Positions 1-11,737 of a stretch of DNA of 64,000 bases are shown in pieces. The translations under genes were made by a program, and so were the position numbers. This stretch comes from Micropterix aruncella. Its lineage: Eukaryota > Arthropoda > Insecta > Lepidoptera > Micropterigidae. The notes below the pieces were generated by a model that was not told the origin of the DNA, ran no database searches, and saw only the letters and a program-made list of their open reading frames with translations. Numbering within the stretch: the stretch's first letter is position 1; every line of letters starts with the position of its first letter. The DNA lies in contig OX155967.1 in NCBI GenBank assembly GCA_944548615.1, positions 19,761,554-19,825,553 on the forward strand. The letters are read 5' to 3'.

Positions 1-780
1 ATTTCTGATTGGAATACCATGTACTATTTATTGTCTTGTTCATCAGGGAAAGCTCATAATATAAATGAGTTATGTATTATAAAGCAGCGGATGACGAAGA
101 AGAAAGATGTACAAGCACAAACAAATTTCGGCATAAGCCTGCGCCGCTTGGCTTAAGGGTGAGAAATAATTTTCTTTTTCGAGTATTGTTAAATTAATGA
201 GATGAACTCATTCAACGTCAACGTCAGATTACCCTTAAGAGTTTGCATTTTGTTCGCAGCCAGGAAGTCCCTCTGATTGTTTCTTTAATGGCGGCGTGGA
301 TAAATTTAAACAACGATACCGGAAATGCGTAAATTGGGGTGTTCTTATTATTTATTGTTGTACTTTACTATTTGGGAATACTTATTGTGTTGTGTATAGG
401 TATTGTGATGCAGTCGGCGTTTTACCGAAAAATATGAATGAAAACGACCAAATAGCGTCTGCACTGAGATAAATAGAATCACGTAGTATACGTAGTACAC
501 GGAATAAACGCATGTTTGAACAAGGATTACGTAGCATTATAACGAGGACTGTGATTCATACCTAAGAATTAACATGACGCATAGCGGTGTTGACGTAACG
601 GTAGTTACCGTGTCGTAAGGTTAAAACATATTGTTATTTCATTACGTCACGACCTGGGGATCTCGCTGCTACCATGACAGCATGTAGTAGTATACGTACG
701 GTTACAGTCGGCCTCATAAGTAATGTTTAAACGAGAGTAAACTGTTATTTTCGTATTAACCGTAAGGAAAAAATTGGTAC
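1..780. other. No recognised gene or element
   Basis: AT-rich sequence with no long reading frame, tRNA-like fold or repeat that I can tie to another part of the window. The stretch at 480-600 has several short 'acgtagta' repeats but no clear boundary. Confidence 0.5.
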
Positions 781-835
781 ATATAATCAAATAATGGAGT
801 TTTAACAAATTCCATTTTACAAATTACGATTACCA

Positions 836-1325
836 AAATGGTCCTATCTCCACGAGCTTTTTGAACCACTAAGTTCCCACGGTCTCGTACTTCGGTCAGC
901 CTCTGACAGTTTATTAAAAAATCCGAGTCATAATAGTGATTTCTATTCCTATTCTTTCTGTGTCCACGGTGCAAGACTCTGGAACGATCTCCCAGCAAAT
1001 ATACGAAACTCGCCTTCTTTACCATCATTTAAGACTCACCTTTCTAAGGTTTACTACCTTTCTAAGAAGTAACCAGTTCTTCCCTTTCTCTCCTCTGCCT
1101 CTCCCAATTTCCTCTCCTCGGGCATTATTAGTTTTAAATTCCTCCACTTCTCTGTATGTTATGTATACGGTCTGTATGTTATGTAATAATCTTTATTTTC
1201 ACAATGCGCGCATGTACATGTGTGTTTAGGTTAGTTGTAAGACATTGCCATGTGGCAATAAGCTCGCTATTTTGTATAATAATTAAGTATAAATAAAGAG
1301 TTTATAATTATTATTATTATTAATA
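836..1325 (+). pseudogene. LINE 3' fragment (reverse transcriptase C-terminus plus 3' UTR)
   Basis: From 836 one frame stays open to a stop at 1070-1072. It encodes the typical last segment of jockey/CR1-type reverse transcriptases: a 'HGARLWNDLPANIRN' block followed by 'SPSLPSFKTHLSK' and a short lysine-rich end. The equivalent block appears in the fragment at 14.75 kb ('HSARLWNQLPLSIR'). A non-coding part follows, containing 'gccatgtggcaataagc', an AATAAA and a (TTA)n tail near 1320, as expected for a LINE 3' end. The element is 5'-truncated: the catalytic palm domain is missing. It is a dead copy. Confidence 0.75.
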
Positions 1326-1399
1326 ATGTAAGAAGCAATCCAATATTTTTCTCAGTGTGGTTGTCGTATAAATATTAACTAGGTAGTTGACTTCTGACA

Positions 1400-2240
1400 G
1401 ATCGCACTCAATGGACAAAATGGCAGTCAAAATGGTGCCACTAAGATCTATCCAGTTCTAGGGGTCGGCTCAACTCATGGTTCAGCTCCTATCCAGTAGC
1501 TCCTCGAATGAGGGTCTACCCCGTTAAGGACTCTGTGTCCCAGGCTACGGCTAGTAGACCAGTTTCCCCTGGGGGATGGCTTTCGCGTGACTTACTGGGC
1601 GGTTTGAGCATCGTGAAGCGCTAGCCAACCGACTGTGCTCTTCGGCGAAAGTCTGGAGGAGTCGGGGAAAAACATACGGTTTCCTAAACAGCATGTGTGA
1701 GTGCTGACTTTTTGTAAGCCACTCTTGAAATGACCAAATGGCCACACGATCCCGATCTAACAGACGGGCAACAGACGCCATGGGCCACCTTTAATTCAAA
1801 CCTAATTTAAGATAAAATCAAGTCTGCAGGCTCAAGGAACGATTATACATCGTTATGCCTACCTGTAGTGACTGGTGGTAGCGAATGGTCTCGTGCAGCT
1901 TGGGTCATAAGATCCACCGTGTTTCGGGTCGCCCCAACTCACGATTCAGCTCGTATTCAGTCGCCTTCTCCAGCGAGGGACTACCCCGGGAAGGACTCTC
2001 ACGTCCCAGACCTCACGGCTTGTGGATCGGTTTTCCCTGGGGAAAGGCCCTCTGGCGCTACTGGGCGGTTTGCGCACCGTGCGGCACCAGTTTATCGGTT
2101 GTGCACTCTGAGTATTTACTGACGGAATGGGGATTCTATGGAAATATAGCGTCTCCTAAGCAGCGGGGATGGATGTTAACCTGCTGTCATGCCACTCTTG
2201 TAACGACCTATTGGTGACCTGATCAAAGGACGCCGAGGGT
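1400..2240 (+). repeat. GC-rich interspersed repeat, two diverged copies
   Basis: Two partial copies (about 1400-1790 and 1868-2240) of an unclassified GC-rich family that also occurs near 3.65, 10.5, 44.4 and 59.5 kb. Shared landmarks are a block resembling 'ggtcggtcacactcacgg', then 'gggcggtttgcgcaccgtg', then 'cgattgtgcactctg'. The open frames here (for example 1868-2122) are not conserved between copies and look accidental. Class unknown; it could be the 5' part of a retroposon. Confidence 0.55.
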
Positions 2241-2393
2241 AAATTCATCAATTAAATAAATTATAGATAGATATAATTCATATTGAATTACCGCTGTAAT
2301 ACAAAAGGTAGAGGCCGCGCTAGCGACTTCGTTCTCGTAACCAGTCGGGAGGGTAACCAGTCGGGAGGACGGAGGTATCCTGAATGGTTGCAA

Positions 2394-3025
2394 CTGTCAT
2401 ATTTTTGAAAGAGTGGAATCATTTAAATATCTCGGTATCACCATAGATAATAAACTAAGATGGCAAGAACACACGGATAAATTAGCATCTAAAGTTCGCA
2501 AACTACAATACACTTTCAAAGAGGTAAGAAATATTTTAGGCCCGAGTACACTAAAAAGCCTTTAGGCATTGTGTGAGAGTATATTGAGCTACGGGATGAT
2601 AGGATGGGGCGGTTGTTCTAAAACCATGCTTTACCCCTTAGATATTGCACAAAAGTCAATTTTAAAAATTATCATGCGAAAGCCGTATCGTTATCCTTCG
2701 GAAAATCTTTTCAATGAATATAATGTGTTGGATACTAGGCAACTATATTTAAAAACATCAGTATCATACATTAAGTTCAATCAGATAAATATTTTTTCAC
2801 AAAATACCGATGAGGTTTTCCGAAGATATTAATATGATAGTACCCAGAAAGTATACTACTTTTGGTCAGCGAACCCATACATTCATTGCCCCGAGGTTTT
2901 TCAATGCTCTTCCTGGCGACATAAAATCAGCACAAAATAAGACCTACTTTAAAAGGCTGCTTAGAAACTGGCTTGTAAAAGAGAAAAGACAAGGAATTTT
3001 TAAAATAATGGACATTTTATTCTAA
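2394..3025 (+). pseudogene. LINE reverse transcriptase C-terminal fragment (frameshifted)
   Basis: The reading begins with 'ESFKYLGITIDNKLRW', the classic post-palm block of jockey-like reverse transcriptases, and continues through 'ALCESILSYGMIGWGG'. An in-frame TAG lies at 2563-2565. Near 2815 the frame shifts. The second frame (2810-3025) carries 'YTTFGQRTHTFIAPRFFNAL', the C-terminal block shared with fragments at 33.7, 34.2 and 35.3 kb, and ends at a natural stop. An AT-rich (ATT)n tract follows at 3060-3120. It is a pseudogene with at least one nonsense and one frameshift lesion. Confidence 0.8.
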
Positions 3026-3639
3026 CCCGGACATTTGACTATTTTGAATTTTATATTATATTATGTTATATTATTATTATTATTTTATTTATTATTATTA
3101 TTATTATTATTTATATTATTCTTTTAACGTAGATTAAGAGAAAATTTGTTTTAGTTTTTACCATATTTTATCTTAGTTATAAGTAAAATGCAGGACTATT
3201 TTGTTTAACCCCTTCCTCTGTTAACTCTGGTTAACTCTAGTTCCTCTGGGTTAACTATTATTCTAATTTTTACTATTTTAAATTGTTTTGTTTTTTTCTG
3301 ATTTGAATTTATTTGCTGACATTTTAATTTTCCACTTCTAACTTTAATTTAATTATTTAATTTAAATATTTAGTCATTTTTAATATGGTTTTGCAATTCG
3401 ATTATTTTGTGCATACAAGGAATATATAACATTTTTATAAACACGGTATTGTTGCAAGCACATTCAAAAATAAATGTTTACCTTAGAACAGGTACCGGCC
3501 AGGTGACGTTGCCACTAGACTATGCGATGTATTCTTTTTTCTGCTTTTGATTCAATTTTGTAAGTATTTTTATGCATAATTCCTAGCTGAAATTGTTTAC
3601 TGGTATTTTTAATATTGCATTTCTTTTATAAAATAAATA

Positions 3640-3900
3640 AAATAAATTCCAGACGGAGATATCCTGCCAAAACTGGTAGCCAGGGGGCGAGGTGGCACCC
3701 TTGGGTTACCTTCCTAGTGCCTCGACGTAAGGAGTTGGCCTTTGGCAGGTTCGTGGCTTTGCTGGACGGTAGATCTGTATCGTCCCAAAATCTTCTACGA
3801 TCCTCCCACAGCAGATATAATGATCATTATCTATAAAACTTCCCGAGGGTTCGCCCGTTGTAGTTGACATCTATATAATGAGTAATGGGTTCGCCCGTTG
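3640..3900 (+). repeat. 3' piece of the GC-rich interspersed repeat
   Basis: It contains the family's right-hand landmarks: 'gacggtagatctgtatcgtc', then 'aaaacttcc', then 'gggttcgcccgttgtag'. These match the ends of the copies near 11.28, 45.0 and 60.1 kb. The last block is partly repeated at 3885-3903. No coding capacity. Confidence 0.5.
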
Positions 3901-4149
3901 TAGATTACCACGCCCCACTGAATGGAGAAAATATAATGGATTAAGTTTTACGGCAATCGGTGAATATGGATTGAGTAATACTAATATTCTCTATAAATTG
4001 TGAATTAAGTAATAATAATAAAAACAATAAATTATTTATTTGCTCTCAATACAAAAAAATAGACAAAAATCACTAAATTATCAAATAAAAGTGAATCTAC
4101 ACAAAGACTATGTAATAAAACAACAAACGCTGTAAATGAGAGGTACCTT

Positions 4150-4621
4150 CAGGATATCTCTTACCCTGTTTAGACACACCTATTTTTGGTACCACAATTT
4201 CATGTATTTGCCAGTGAGTAACGAGTGCTCGAATAGGTTTACTGAGACGCGAGGGTTGCGCGACGGAGGTTATACGGGAATAGTGGATGAAGGATTCTCT
4301 CCCAGTAACGAGGACTGGGAAAGGTAAGGAAAGGAAACCAAGGAGCCGGATTCGTTGAGCGACCTCGTGAGAGGGTTACCGAATATGTCGTCGCAACCTT
4401 GGGGGAAGGTGATCACTCGGGGAATGATACTTTGGTTGCTTTTTCGCCGGTTTATATAGGCCGGGAAATGATGCAATTCGAAATATTTCGAGTAAAAGTA
4501 TTGTTTCATCGTGCTGATTCATCGCTGCACGGGTTAAAATAAAGCTGAATTATGTCAGTGTATTTCACTGGAAATCAATGCATTTGTTGATCGTATGTAA
4601 TGGTACTTAAGGGCCATTACA
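4150..4621 (-). mobile_element. LTR-like repeat, partial copy
   Basis: On the minus strand it starts 'tgtaatggcccttaag' (at 4621), passes a 'cctatataaaccgg' TATA-like block, and reaches 'cctcgcgtctc'. It matches the solo-LTR-like element at 42335-42950 ('tgtaacgcaccttaag', 'cctatttaaaccgg'). The match fades toward 4150. The TG start, the promoter-like centre and the absence of coding sequence suggest a solo LTR of an unidentified retrotransposon. Confidence 0.5.
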
Positions 4622-4928
4622 AAATAAAAGTAAAATAATCAAAATCAAATACACCAAAAATTATTCGCTCAAAACAAAAACAGCCCAAGTGACCTTTTTG
4701 GCGAATGTGAGTTATGAATGCAAAGTTGTTAAATTTTAGGTTACCATCAACCTAACGCGTAAAACATACCAACTTTCACGTGTCTTTAAGAAAATTGTGT
4801 TGAAAAAATGTGACTCAGAATGTGCATATTTCAATGTCTGGAAGACATTTTGTTTATTAAAGTTAATGTCAAAAACATGATACTTCCGGAGAAGATAAAA
4901 CAATGTACAGGGAACCGTTCAGTATTAA

Positions 4929-5200
4929 CCTGTTGAGTATGAGTCAACCAAATCTGGTCGCGCGTTTTTTTCACTTCTTTGACGTTCTCATATTTATTCA
5001 TAATTATCTAATTGTTTTACAAAATTATATTTTAATATTCTATATTTGAAATTTCAATGCAATCATTGTGCAGTTGTTCTTTTTATGATTGGTGTAGTAG
5101 TTTCGTAGTTATAGTACTTTAAGTCGAGCGCCGTCGATGTCGCCGAAAATCCTGCAAAAGAGACAGATGCATCCATGAAAATACCCATTTACTCCAAGGG
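4929..5200 (+). mobile_element. piggyBac-like MITE, copy a
   Basis: A 272-bp non-coding element flanked by TTAA on both sides (4925-4928 and 5201-5204). Its ends are 'cctgttgagtatgagtc' and 'actccaaggg', inverted versions of a CCC-initial terminus. TTAA duplication plus CCC ends is the piggyBac signature. Copies b-e occur at 18.2, 33.8, 38.0 and 52.5 kb. A short palindrome-like 'accaaatctggt' sits just inside the left end. Confidence 0.65.
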
Positions 5201-5742
5201 TTAATATAAAACAGGAAAAACGAATGACATAAAGAAATTGACATCAGCAACAACAGCAGCAGTATCTTACTCAATAGTAGTAGTAGTATCTTACAGAATA
5301 TTGAGTTTTTATGTCGAATAATATTTTTACACGACTGACCAACAAAAAGGAGTGTAATGTGTTCAGGGTTCATCTATGTAAGAGTATGTTTTCCTTTTCC
5401 ACCATAACTTCTAAATGCTTTAATCGATTTAGAAGTGTGTAGTATTGTTAGATTTGTTATGTTATTTTAAACGTCATATTGTACGTTAATTGTCTAATTG
5501 TAAGTAGTTATCTAAAGGTCCAAATGTCAATTAAGTGTTAAGTGTTAAATGAGAGGTCTGAGTTCATTCCGGAAATATACATTTATGTATATGGATAAAT
5601 ACGTAAACCAAAAATATTTCATAACAAAATACCGTAATAAAGATAATTAAAAATGCTATGGTTCGCTTTCTGTAACGGCAGTCGTGTTTTTATTCTTTTT
5701 AATATATTTACTTGTTTATTATGTTATTATTATACTGTTATG

Positions 5743-5768
5743 TACACGACGTGTATACACGTCGTGTA
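5743..5768. repeat. 26-bp perfect palindrome
   Basis: Centred on 'gtatac', flanked by arms 'tacacgacgt' and its exact complement. Related 'tgtacac' words continue to about 5820. No function is apparent. Confidence 0.8.
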
Positions 5769-6114
5769 TACATGTACACAAAATATAGATTTGGATTGAC
5801 ATGTGTACACGTCGAACACAATTAACGTAGTAATGATATTCTATACATTAATTGCAACTCCATTGCTTACATGGTATTTTAATTAAAATTTTTAATCGAT
5901 TTTAATAATACTGCTGCGTGTTTTTAAATATATTATTATTTTAATAAGGACTAGAATAACGCTATATTGATGTTTTACTCGTATTACTTAAGGTTTGTGC
6001 TGGTTTTGATAATATGATAAATGGTAAAAAGAATATTTTCTACAATGATCTGATGTTTGATAAAATATAGTTTCTATAGGTACTATTATTCATTATTTAA
6101 ATAATAGACAAAAT

Positions 6115-6445
6115 TTAAAAAAAAATGACTCCATTTTTTTCTATAAGTGCAGCAGCAATGTCATGGTGATACTTTGAACGGGCTGTCATAATTGAATGCG
6201 TATACAAAATTTTGTGTCTGTGCTGTTTGACCGTTGAGGAGTTTTCTCGTTGGAAGCCAACCCTGTGTGCCGCAGTTCTGTCTTGGTGAAATTTAGAAAG
6301 GGCTGTTGTAATTGAATGCATATACAAAATTCGTGGCTGTGACCATTGAGGAGTCATCTCGTTGGAAGCCAACCCTGGGTGAACTGCAGCAGCCATGCCA
6401 TGGTTAAATTTAGAAAGGGCTATCATAATTGAATAACGCACGTTG
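6115..6445 (+). repeat. Tandem repeat array, about 125-bp unit (family shared with 8.5 and 49.6 kb)
   Basis: Nearly three tandem units, each containing 'gttggaagccaaccctggg', 'ggtgaaatttagaaagggct' and 'aattgaatgcatatacaaaa'. The same unit is found in reverse orientation at about 8820-9000 and in direct orientation at 49640-50020. The 108-codon frame across it is a by-product of the repeat. Sequences of this kind are abundant in Lepidoptera; I do not know the formal class. Confidence 0.65.
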
Positions 6446-6499
6446 TGTCATGAAATTCGTTACCATATTTGGTAATATTGAGTGGATTATTATATATAA

Positions 6500-7275
6500 G
6501 TTACCTTTACCCCGCTTCTTATATAACGCAGGTCTCCGTCTGGGGGAGTCTTCCCCCGGTTATTCGCCGGATTGCGCAAGCGAATGACTGACGCATGCCG
6601 GTGCGAAAACCGCACAGTCCCGCCCGAGGTGCCCCCCCCCCCCCCAGACACGCACTTCCTATCCAAGCTGCATACGACTGCAGGTTGCATGGCTTGAGAA
6701 TGGTTTATTTCGTGATACACCGAACCTTCAAATTTTACTAGATTTATCTAAATTAGCATTTATTATGTAAAAGCATTAGCATAACTGTAACAAGTAAATA
6801 TTCTATTAGACTAAATTAGCATTAACATCAATAAGTAGAACAATTTTAATAAACCAAGCCAAGATAAGTTAGGTTAGGTTAGGGCATAAGTATAGATATC
6901 TAGTATGAATCATTTTATTAGTGTAATCATTTGTTGTTGTAATTGTAAACAAAGTAACTATACCAGGAAAATTAGTATAGGTTAGGTTAGATTAGGAAGT
7001 AGGTATATTAATTTAGTGGAAAAGCATACTTATAAGTGTATATTTAGCTAGTTATGATAGGAGATATAGGTTAGCTTAGGTTAGGTTAGGAAGTCAATGC
7101 ATCTACTTAACGTAAAAAGTCCTAATAGTTAATAAAAGTATAATAGGAAATAGATAATATAAGTCGGATATAAACACATTATTGTTAGTTACCCACTGAA
7201 AAGGCACTAGCCTTAGTGGGGAACTGTGACATGTAATTTGTATCTTTTTTATGAATAAAGACTACTACTACCAAG
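6500..7275 (+). repeat. GC-rich block and probable LINE 3' UTR
   Basis: 6500-6720 is GC-rich and contains a 15-C homopolymer near 6631. From about 6850 the sequence is AT-rich with short 'ggttaggtta' runs. It ends with 'ggcactagccttagtggggaactgtgacatg', AATAAA and 'gactactacta', which looks like a LINE 3' UTR and tail. No coding part is preserved. The assignment is tentative. Confidence 0.35.
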
Positions 7276-7734
7276 CTAAAAAAAAATTCTTGTTAATGAG
7301 ATATATTATTGCAAGAAAACTCGAACACTGGGGAGCATCCGTAGATTCCTTACGCACCCCATCCTTGGCTTTTGTTTAGTCAGCCTTTGAGTATTGCGAT
7401 TCTGTTTAGGCAATTTCTCACCTAGGAATATGGTAGATGTGTAGTTAAATTAAACGATGCGCATGTGACTTCCCATCCTAAGCGAAATACTACCATCGCA
7501 GGTTGAGTCTCGAAAGTTTCTGTTTCAAACTTGTTGTTATTTTTCTACAATTCCAAATACCTGCAGGCATTTGAGCTAATTATTTATTTATTTATTTATT
7601 TCATAAGCAAATCAACATAACAGTTTAGACCAATCCGTTGAGAATTGTTGCAAGTACATACACAACATGTTTAAATAAGCATTAAATACAAATACAGGCA
7701 TAAAGAATAGGAAAACTTTACAGAGTACATAAAA

Positions 7735-7985
7735 AATGAAAAAAAAATCTTATTCTGACATAAACAAGTAGTGCAACCTTGAAGAAATGCGGGCTTGCTG
7801 TAAAAATATCAAGGTCAGACGCTGCCGAGCATAGCGCATTTATGTGCCGCAAAGCTCGGGTAAGCAGACTCCATCGACTTAGTTTGGTGCGCAAGGACGG
7901 CCCCGAAAATAGATTATGAGTGCTGGCACGATTATATTTACCCGGAACAAAGACAAACCTTTGCTAGCCTACTTCCAATACGGTA
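7735..7985 (-). pseudogene. LINE reverse transcriptase C-terminal fragment
   Basis: On the minus strand one frame reads 'THNLFSGPSLRTKLSRW', then 'RALRHINALCSAASDLDIF' and 'TASPHFFK'. The DxDIF block also occurs in the fragments at 12.5 kb and in the inverted repeat at 51.7 and 53.7 kb. The piece is short and 5'-truncated. 7280-7570, just upstream, has no secure match. Confidence 0.5.
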
Positions 7986-8529
7986 TTCTGAACTTTACCA
8001 TAATTTCGGTACTTTCGGTCTTAACTATATCGTATTGTAATAATTTATAAATACTGTAGGTATATCTGCAGGCATACGAGTTTGTTATGTCTACCGACAA
8101 AATCATACTCTTATCTATAACAAATTGTTATCCCAAGCATATGTTTCAAATTGATCTTTACCTTATTTTAATTAATTTAAGCCTCCAAACAACAAAACAT
8201 TTATTTTCAAAGGGAGGGTAGGTGTTGGAATGATTGATTATCAGTGTTTATAGCCCGTGTACGTCACGTAACAAGGGCAATAAAATAACCGAAAGGGGGA
8301 AGTGGAAATTAATAAAACTCCAGAGGAAAATCCGCACCAATTAGGAGCCATCAATCTTACCCCCCAGTCGGCCTGCCTACACTACGATCCATTCGGCTGA
8401 ACGATGTGCTAATTTAAATTTGGTGCTATCCTGCGTTACTGACTTAAATTATGACCGTCAGCGGCAGCAACTTTGTCTGGATTTTGCAATTTTTCGCATA
8501 AATGTCTAATTATTACACAGTGCTGTCTC

Positions 8530-9050
8530 TTTTTCATCCGACTTCAAAAAAGGAGGAGGTTATCAATTCGGTTGTATTTTTTTATTGTTTGTTACCTTAT
8601 AACTCTGCCATTTATGAACCGATTTGGAAAATTATGTTTTTATTCGAAAGAATATACTTACAGATTGATCAAAATCCTGTTCTGATGATGGGATTCATGA
8701 GGAATTGAGGAAACACCTCAAATATTATTATATGAAATTGAAAATTAACAATTTGTTTCAATTCCGATGACAATTCATGTATTTTTATGGTAAGCATGAA
8801 CTGATTCTACACCCTGGGTTAGCTCCCGACTAGGGAACTCCTCAACGGTTAACACAGACCCCAAATTTTGTATACTCATTCAGTTATGATAGCTTGTTCT
8901 AAGTTTTATCATGATATGGTTGCTGCACTCAGGGTTGGCTCCCGACGAGGGAACTCCTCAACGGTCAACAGCACAGACTCAAAATTTTCCATAAACATTG
9001 TCGCATGTAATGTGAAGTGGAAAATCCCCATTTCGATTCTTGTGCTTATT
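8530..9050 (-). mobile_element. Lepidopteran-type repeat with 'gacttcaaaaaaggagg' end
   Basis: The left edge 'cgacttcaaaaaaggagg' followed by 'ttatcaattcggttgta' is a motif I recognise as widespread in lepidopteran genomes. It leads into two units of the about-125-bp tandem repeat at 8820-9000, in reverse orientation. The element is mirrored at 49640-50290. No transposase or reverse transcriptase is visible, so the class is open; a non-autonomous element is likely. Confidence 0.55.
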
Positions 9051-9220
9051 TAACCACTTAACAAGACTAAAAAGACTTGACAAACACTAAGACACTTGAT
9101 TACTCTTATCTGAAAAAAATAGTAATAAACTCATCCGTTCAATTGTTTTGCTAAGTTTTCTTTATTTAATATTTTTAGTGTTTCCTCCATTATTTATTAC
9201 AGCATAGTAAATTTTATTAA

Positions 9221-9531
9221 GGGCTCCCTAGACGATCAAGCATGCTTGTCAAGCATCGCGTCCCGGGCTGGGAGGAGATCGTCAACCGCAGGAAATATGC
9301 AAATATTGTTTTGTAATATTTACCAAAAATGCCTAATTTTGTAGTTTATGCCAGAAGGGAGTCACGTTAATTAGACGTAATTGATTGATGAATGATTGAC
9401 TCCCTGGTATAAAACTACACAATTAGGCATTTTTCGAAAATATTTCAAAAAAATATTAGCATATTTCCTGCGGTTTACGATCCCCTCCCAGCCCGAGACC
9501 CTATGCTTGACAAGCATGCTTGATCGTCTAG
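9221..9531. mobile_element. Long-palindrome MITE, copy 1
   Basis: An about 311-bp element that folds back on itself over almost its whole length. The ends are 'gggctccctagacgatcaag' and the inverse, with arms of about 140 bp and a short centre around 'gacgtaattgattgatgaa'. Copies 2 and 3 are at 9581-9891 and 60372-60687. No reading frame is conserved. Confidence 0.8.
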
Positions 9532-9580
9532 GTATACGTCTAGGCGTACGTCCCTTATAGAGATTTTGTTTTAATTCATG

Positions 9581-9891
9581 GGGCTCTCTAGACGATCAAG
9601 CATGCTTGTAAAACATCGCGTCGCGGGCTGGGAGGGAATCGTAAACCGCAGGAATTACTGCAAATATTTTTTAAAAATACTTACCAAAATGCCTAATTCT
9701 GTAGTTTATACCAGGAAGTCACGTTAATTAGACGTAAATGATTGATGAATGACGTGACTCCCTGGTATTAAACTACAAAATTAGGCATTTTTAGTAAATA
9801 CAAAAAAAAAAGTATATTTCCAGCGGTTTACGATCCCTGCCCAGCCCGCTACGCAATGCTTGACAAGCATGCTTGATCGTCTAGAGAGCCC
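9581..9891. mobile_element. Long-palindrome MITE, copy 2
   Basis: Same family and orientation as copy 1, 49 bp downstream. The ends are 'gggctctctagacgatcaag' and 'cttgatcgtctagagagccc'. No obvious target duplication flanks this copy, so the pair may have arisen by local duplication or by insertion near an existing copy. Confidence 0.8.
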
Positions 9892-9959
9892 TCAAAAGCA
9901 TCATAAACAGCTGCCATAAAATCATTTAGACTTTTGCAACCAGTAAAAGAATCTTTCTT

Positions 9960-10430
9960 TTGCAAAAGAGAGCACTGCGCAGCATGTATCAGGTAACGAC
10001 TAGGACCTCATGCAAAGAATATTTTAGCAAGGCAAGGGTAATGACTATGTATTCGGCGTTCATATACCAGTGTTTAATGTATGCTACACTGCACCTCGCA
10101 GAAACTGCAATTAGGACAGACATTCACTCGCATCATACCCGCGGTAGTTCCCTTTTATTCGTACCCCGAATACGACTGGCAAAAGTACAGAAAAGCTACT
10201 TGTACCTTAGCATTAAATTCTATAATCTACTCCCTACAAAATTTAAACAGCTGGAGGACATAACATCAAAAACAAACATCAAGGAGATGCTGATAGGCCA
10301 CCCTTTCTATAATCTGGCCGAATTTGAGGGGCATGATTTTTCAAATATTGTGCCCATTTAAATTACTTAAAAAAATGAAATGAAATGAAATGAAAATGAA
10401 ATGAAATGAAATGAAAATGAAAATGAAAAT
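9960..10430 (+). pseudogene. LINE reverse transcriptase C-terminal fragment with (ATGAA)n tail
   Basis: The frame 9960-10361 (about 133 residues) starts inside the RT thumb region ('QKRALRSMYQVTTRTSC') and runs to 'SYLYLSIKFYNLLPTKFK', a C-terminal block of LINE polyproteins, ending at a natural stop. Immediately after it, 10368-10430 is a pentanucleotide (ATGAA)n tract, a typical LINE insertion tail. The rest of the element is missing. Confidence 0.7.
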
Positions 10431-10499
10431 TAATTCCTTATTGTCTCATTATTTTATATGGTCTTATATCTTATATGGTCTTATATCTGGGAGTTAATG

Positions 10500-11300
10500 G
10501 GCCCATGCTGGGTTGGCCACGAAGACCCATTCTGTTCAGGGTCGGTCACACTCACGGGTCAACACCTATCCGACGGCCTCCACGAATGAGGTGCGAACCT
10601 GGGTAGGACGTTCGGGCGAAGGACCTCCCCTGGGAATCAAACCTCTGGCGCTCCTGGACGGTCTGCGCACCGTGCGGCGCAAGCCAATCGATTGTGCACT
10701 CTGACTAACATATTGAGATGTCAACCACAACGGGCGAACCCGTCACCGCAGGACGTTTCAACGATTCTTCGTTCTATCGACCGTGCAGTGAGCGTAAAAG
10801 ACTTTGGACATTACAAATCCGACGTCTAGCTACGCCACAACCCGCAAGAAGCCAACGCCTTTACCGAGAGATAGCCAGTATGTTACCTGGCGGGCCGACA
10901 CTCAAGGGCGCGAGTGTCGGCCCGCCATCGAAATGACCATCGGCCATCCGATCCTGGGTGAGGAGCCGGGCAAAGGACGCCGTGGTCCGCGATAGATTCG
11001 GTATACACCGTTTCACCGCTTCGTAAGGGAGAGGACCACGCACGCGACCTCGAACTCGGAACCAATCGAGAGACCGGAGAAATCTGGTCACAATTGGAAG
11101 TAAGGGCGCGAGTGTCGGCCCGCCAGGTAACATTACTGGCTATCTCGCGGTTAAGGCGTTGGTCCCTTACGGGTTGTGGCGTAGCTAGATGGTGGACTGT
11201 TTTGTCCCAAGTCTTCTACGCTCACTGCAGGGAGATAGAACGACTAATCGTTAAAACTTCCTGTGGTGACGGGCTCGCCCGCTGTAGTCGACAACCCAAG
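10500..11300 (+). repeat. GC-rich interspersed repeat, rearranged copy
   Basis: It carries the family landmarks in order ('ggtcggtcacactcacggg', 'ggtctgcgcaccgtgcgg', 'cgattgtgcactctgac', 'aaaacttcctgtggtgacgg'). The segment 10808-10905 is an inverted copy of 11104-11195. This creates a 16-bp perfect stem with an 8-nt loop at 10888-10927. The several open frames here are shadows of the GC-rich sequence. Confidence 0.6.
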
Positions 11301-11737
11301 TTGGTCTTATATCTGTACTTTTATTTTAAAATGCATAACGTAGATTTAATTCAATTATTTAACATTTTACTGGCAATTTGAATATTACGATAAATAATTT
11401 TACTACGTATCTTTTCGAATTACTAACTACTTCAAATATTAGGCTTCTATTTGATTATTTATATTTATAGTTTGACAATCTAGTAGTTAATTCTTGACTA
11501 CCTTTGTATGTTCAGTAAGAGTAGTAACGAAACTTACTACATAACCCAATTATTTTGACACGTCCAAGAGCGGTCTTTAGCCGTCAATTGGGCACGACGA
11601 AAATGTAATGTATTGCCTTCCATTCAAATATTTTTTTCTCGATAAGCATCCCGAAAGGTTTTCAATATTATTTAAAATCGAAGACAATGCTGACCAATCA
11701 TAGACTTCGATGTTCTTGGCTTTAAAAAATATTCCAC
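11300..11737. other. No recognised feature
   Basis: AT-rich sequence between the GC-rich repeat and a transposase fragment. I see no conserved motif. Confidence 0.4.

Noticed and set aside
6626..6646. C and G homopolymers (also near 31082, 33160 and 50965) as regulatory quadruplexes
   Set aside because: Single uninterrupted runs without the four-tract layout near a promoter. Slippage tracts are the simpler reading.
6860..7095. Interstitial telomeric repeats (TTAGG)n
   Set aside because: Only two or three consecutive 'ggtta' units occur at a time. Such words are common in insect genomes and do not indicate a telomere or fusion point.
7280..7570. Further LINE reading on the plus strand
   Set aside because: Fragments such as 'SAFEYCDSV' recall RT sequence, but stops and frame changes are too frequent for a secure call.
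10513..11133. Several overlapping frames of 60-90 codons
   Set aside because: They lie in the GC-rich repeat, are not kept in the copies at 44.4 and 59.5 kb, and lack recognisable domains.
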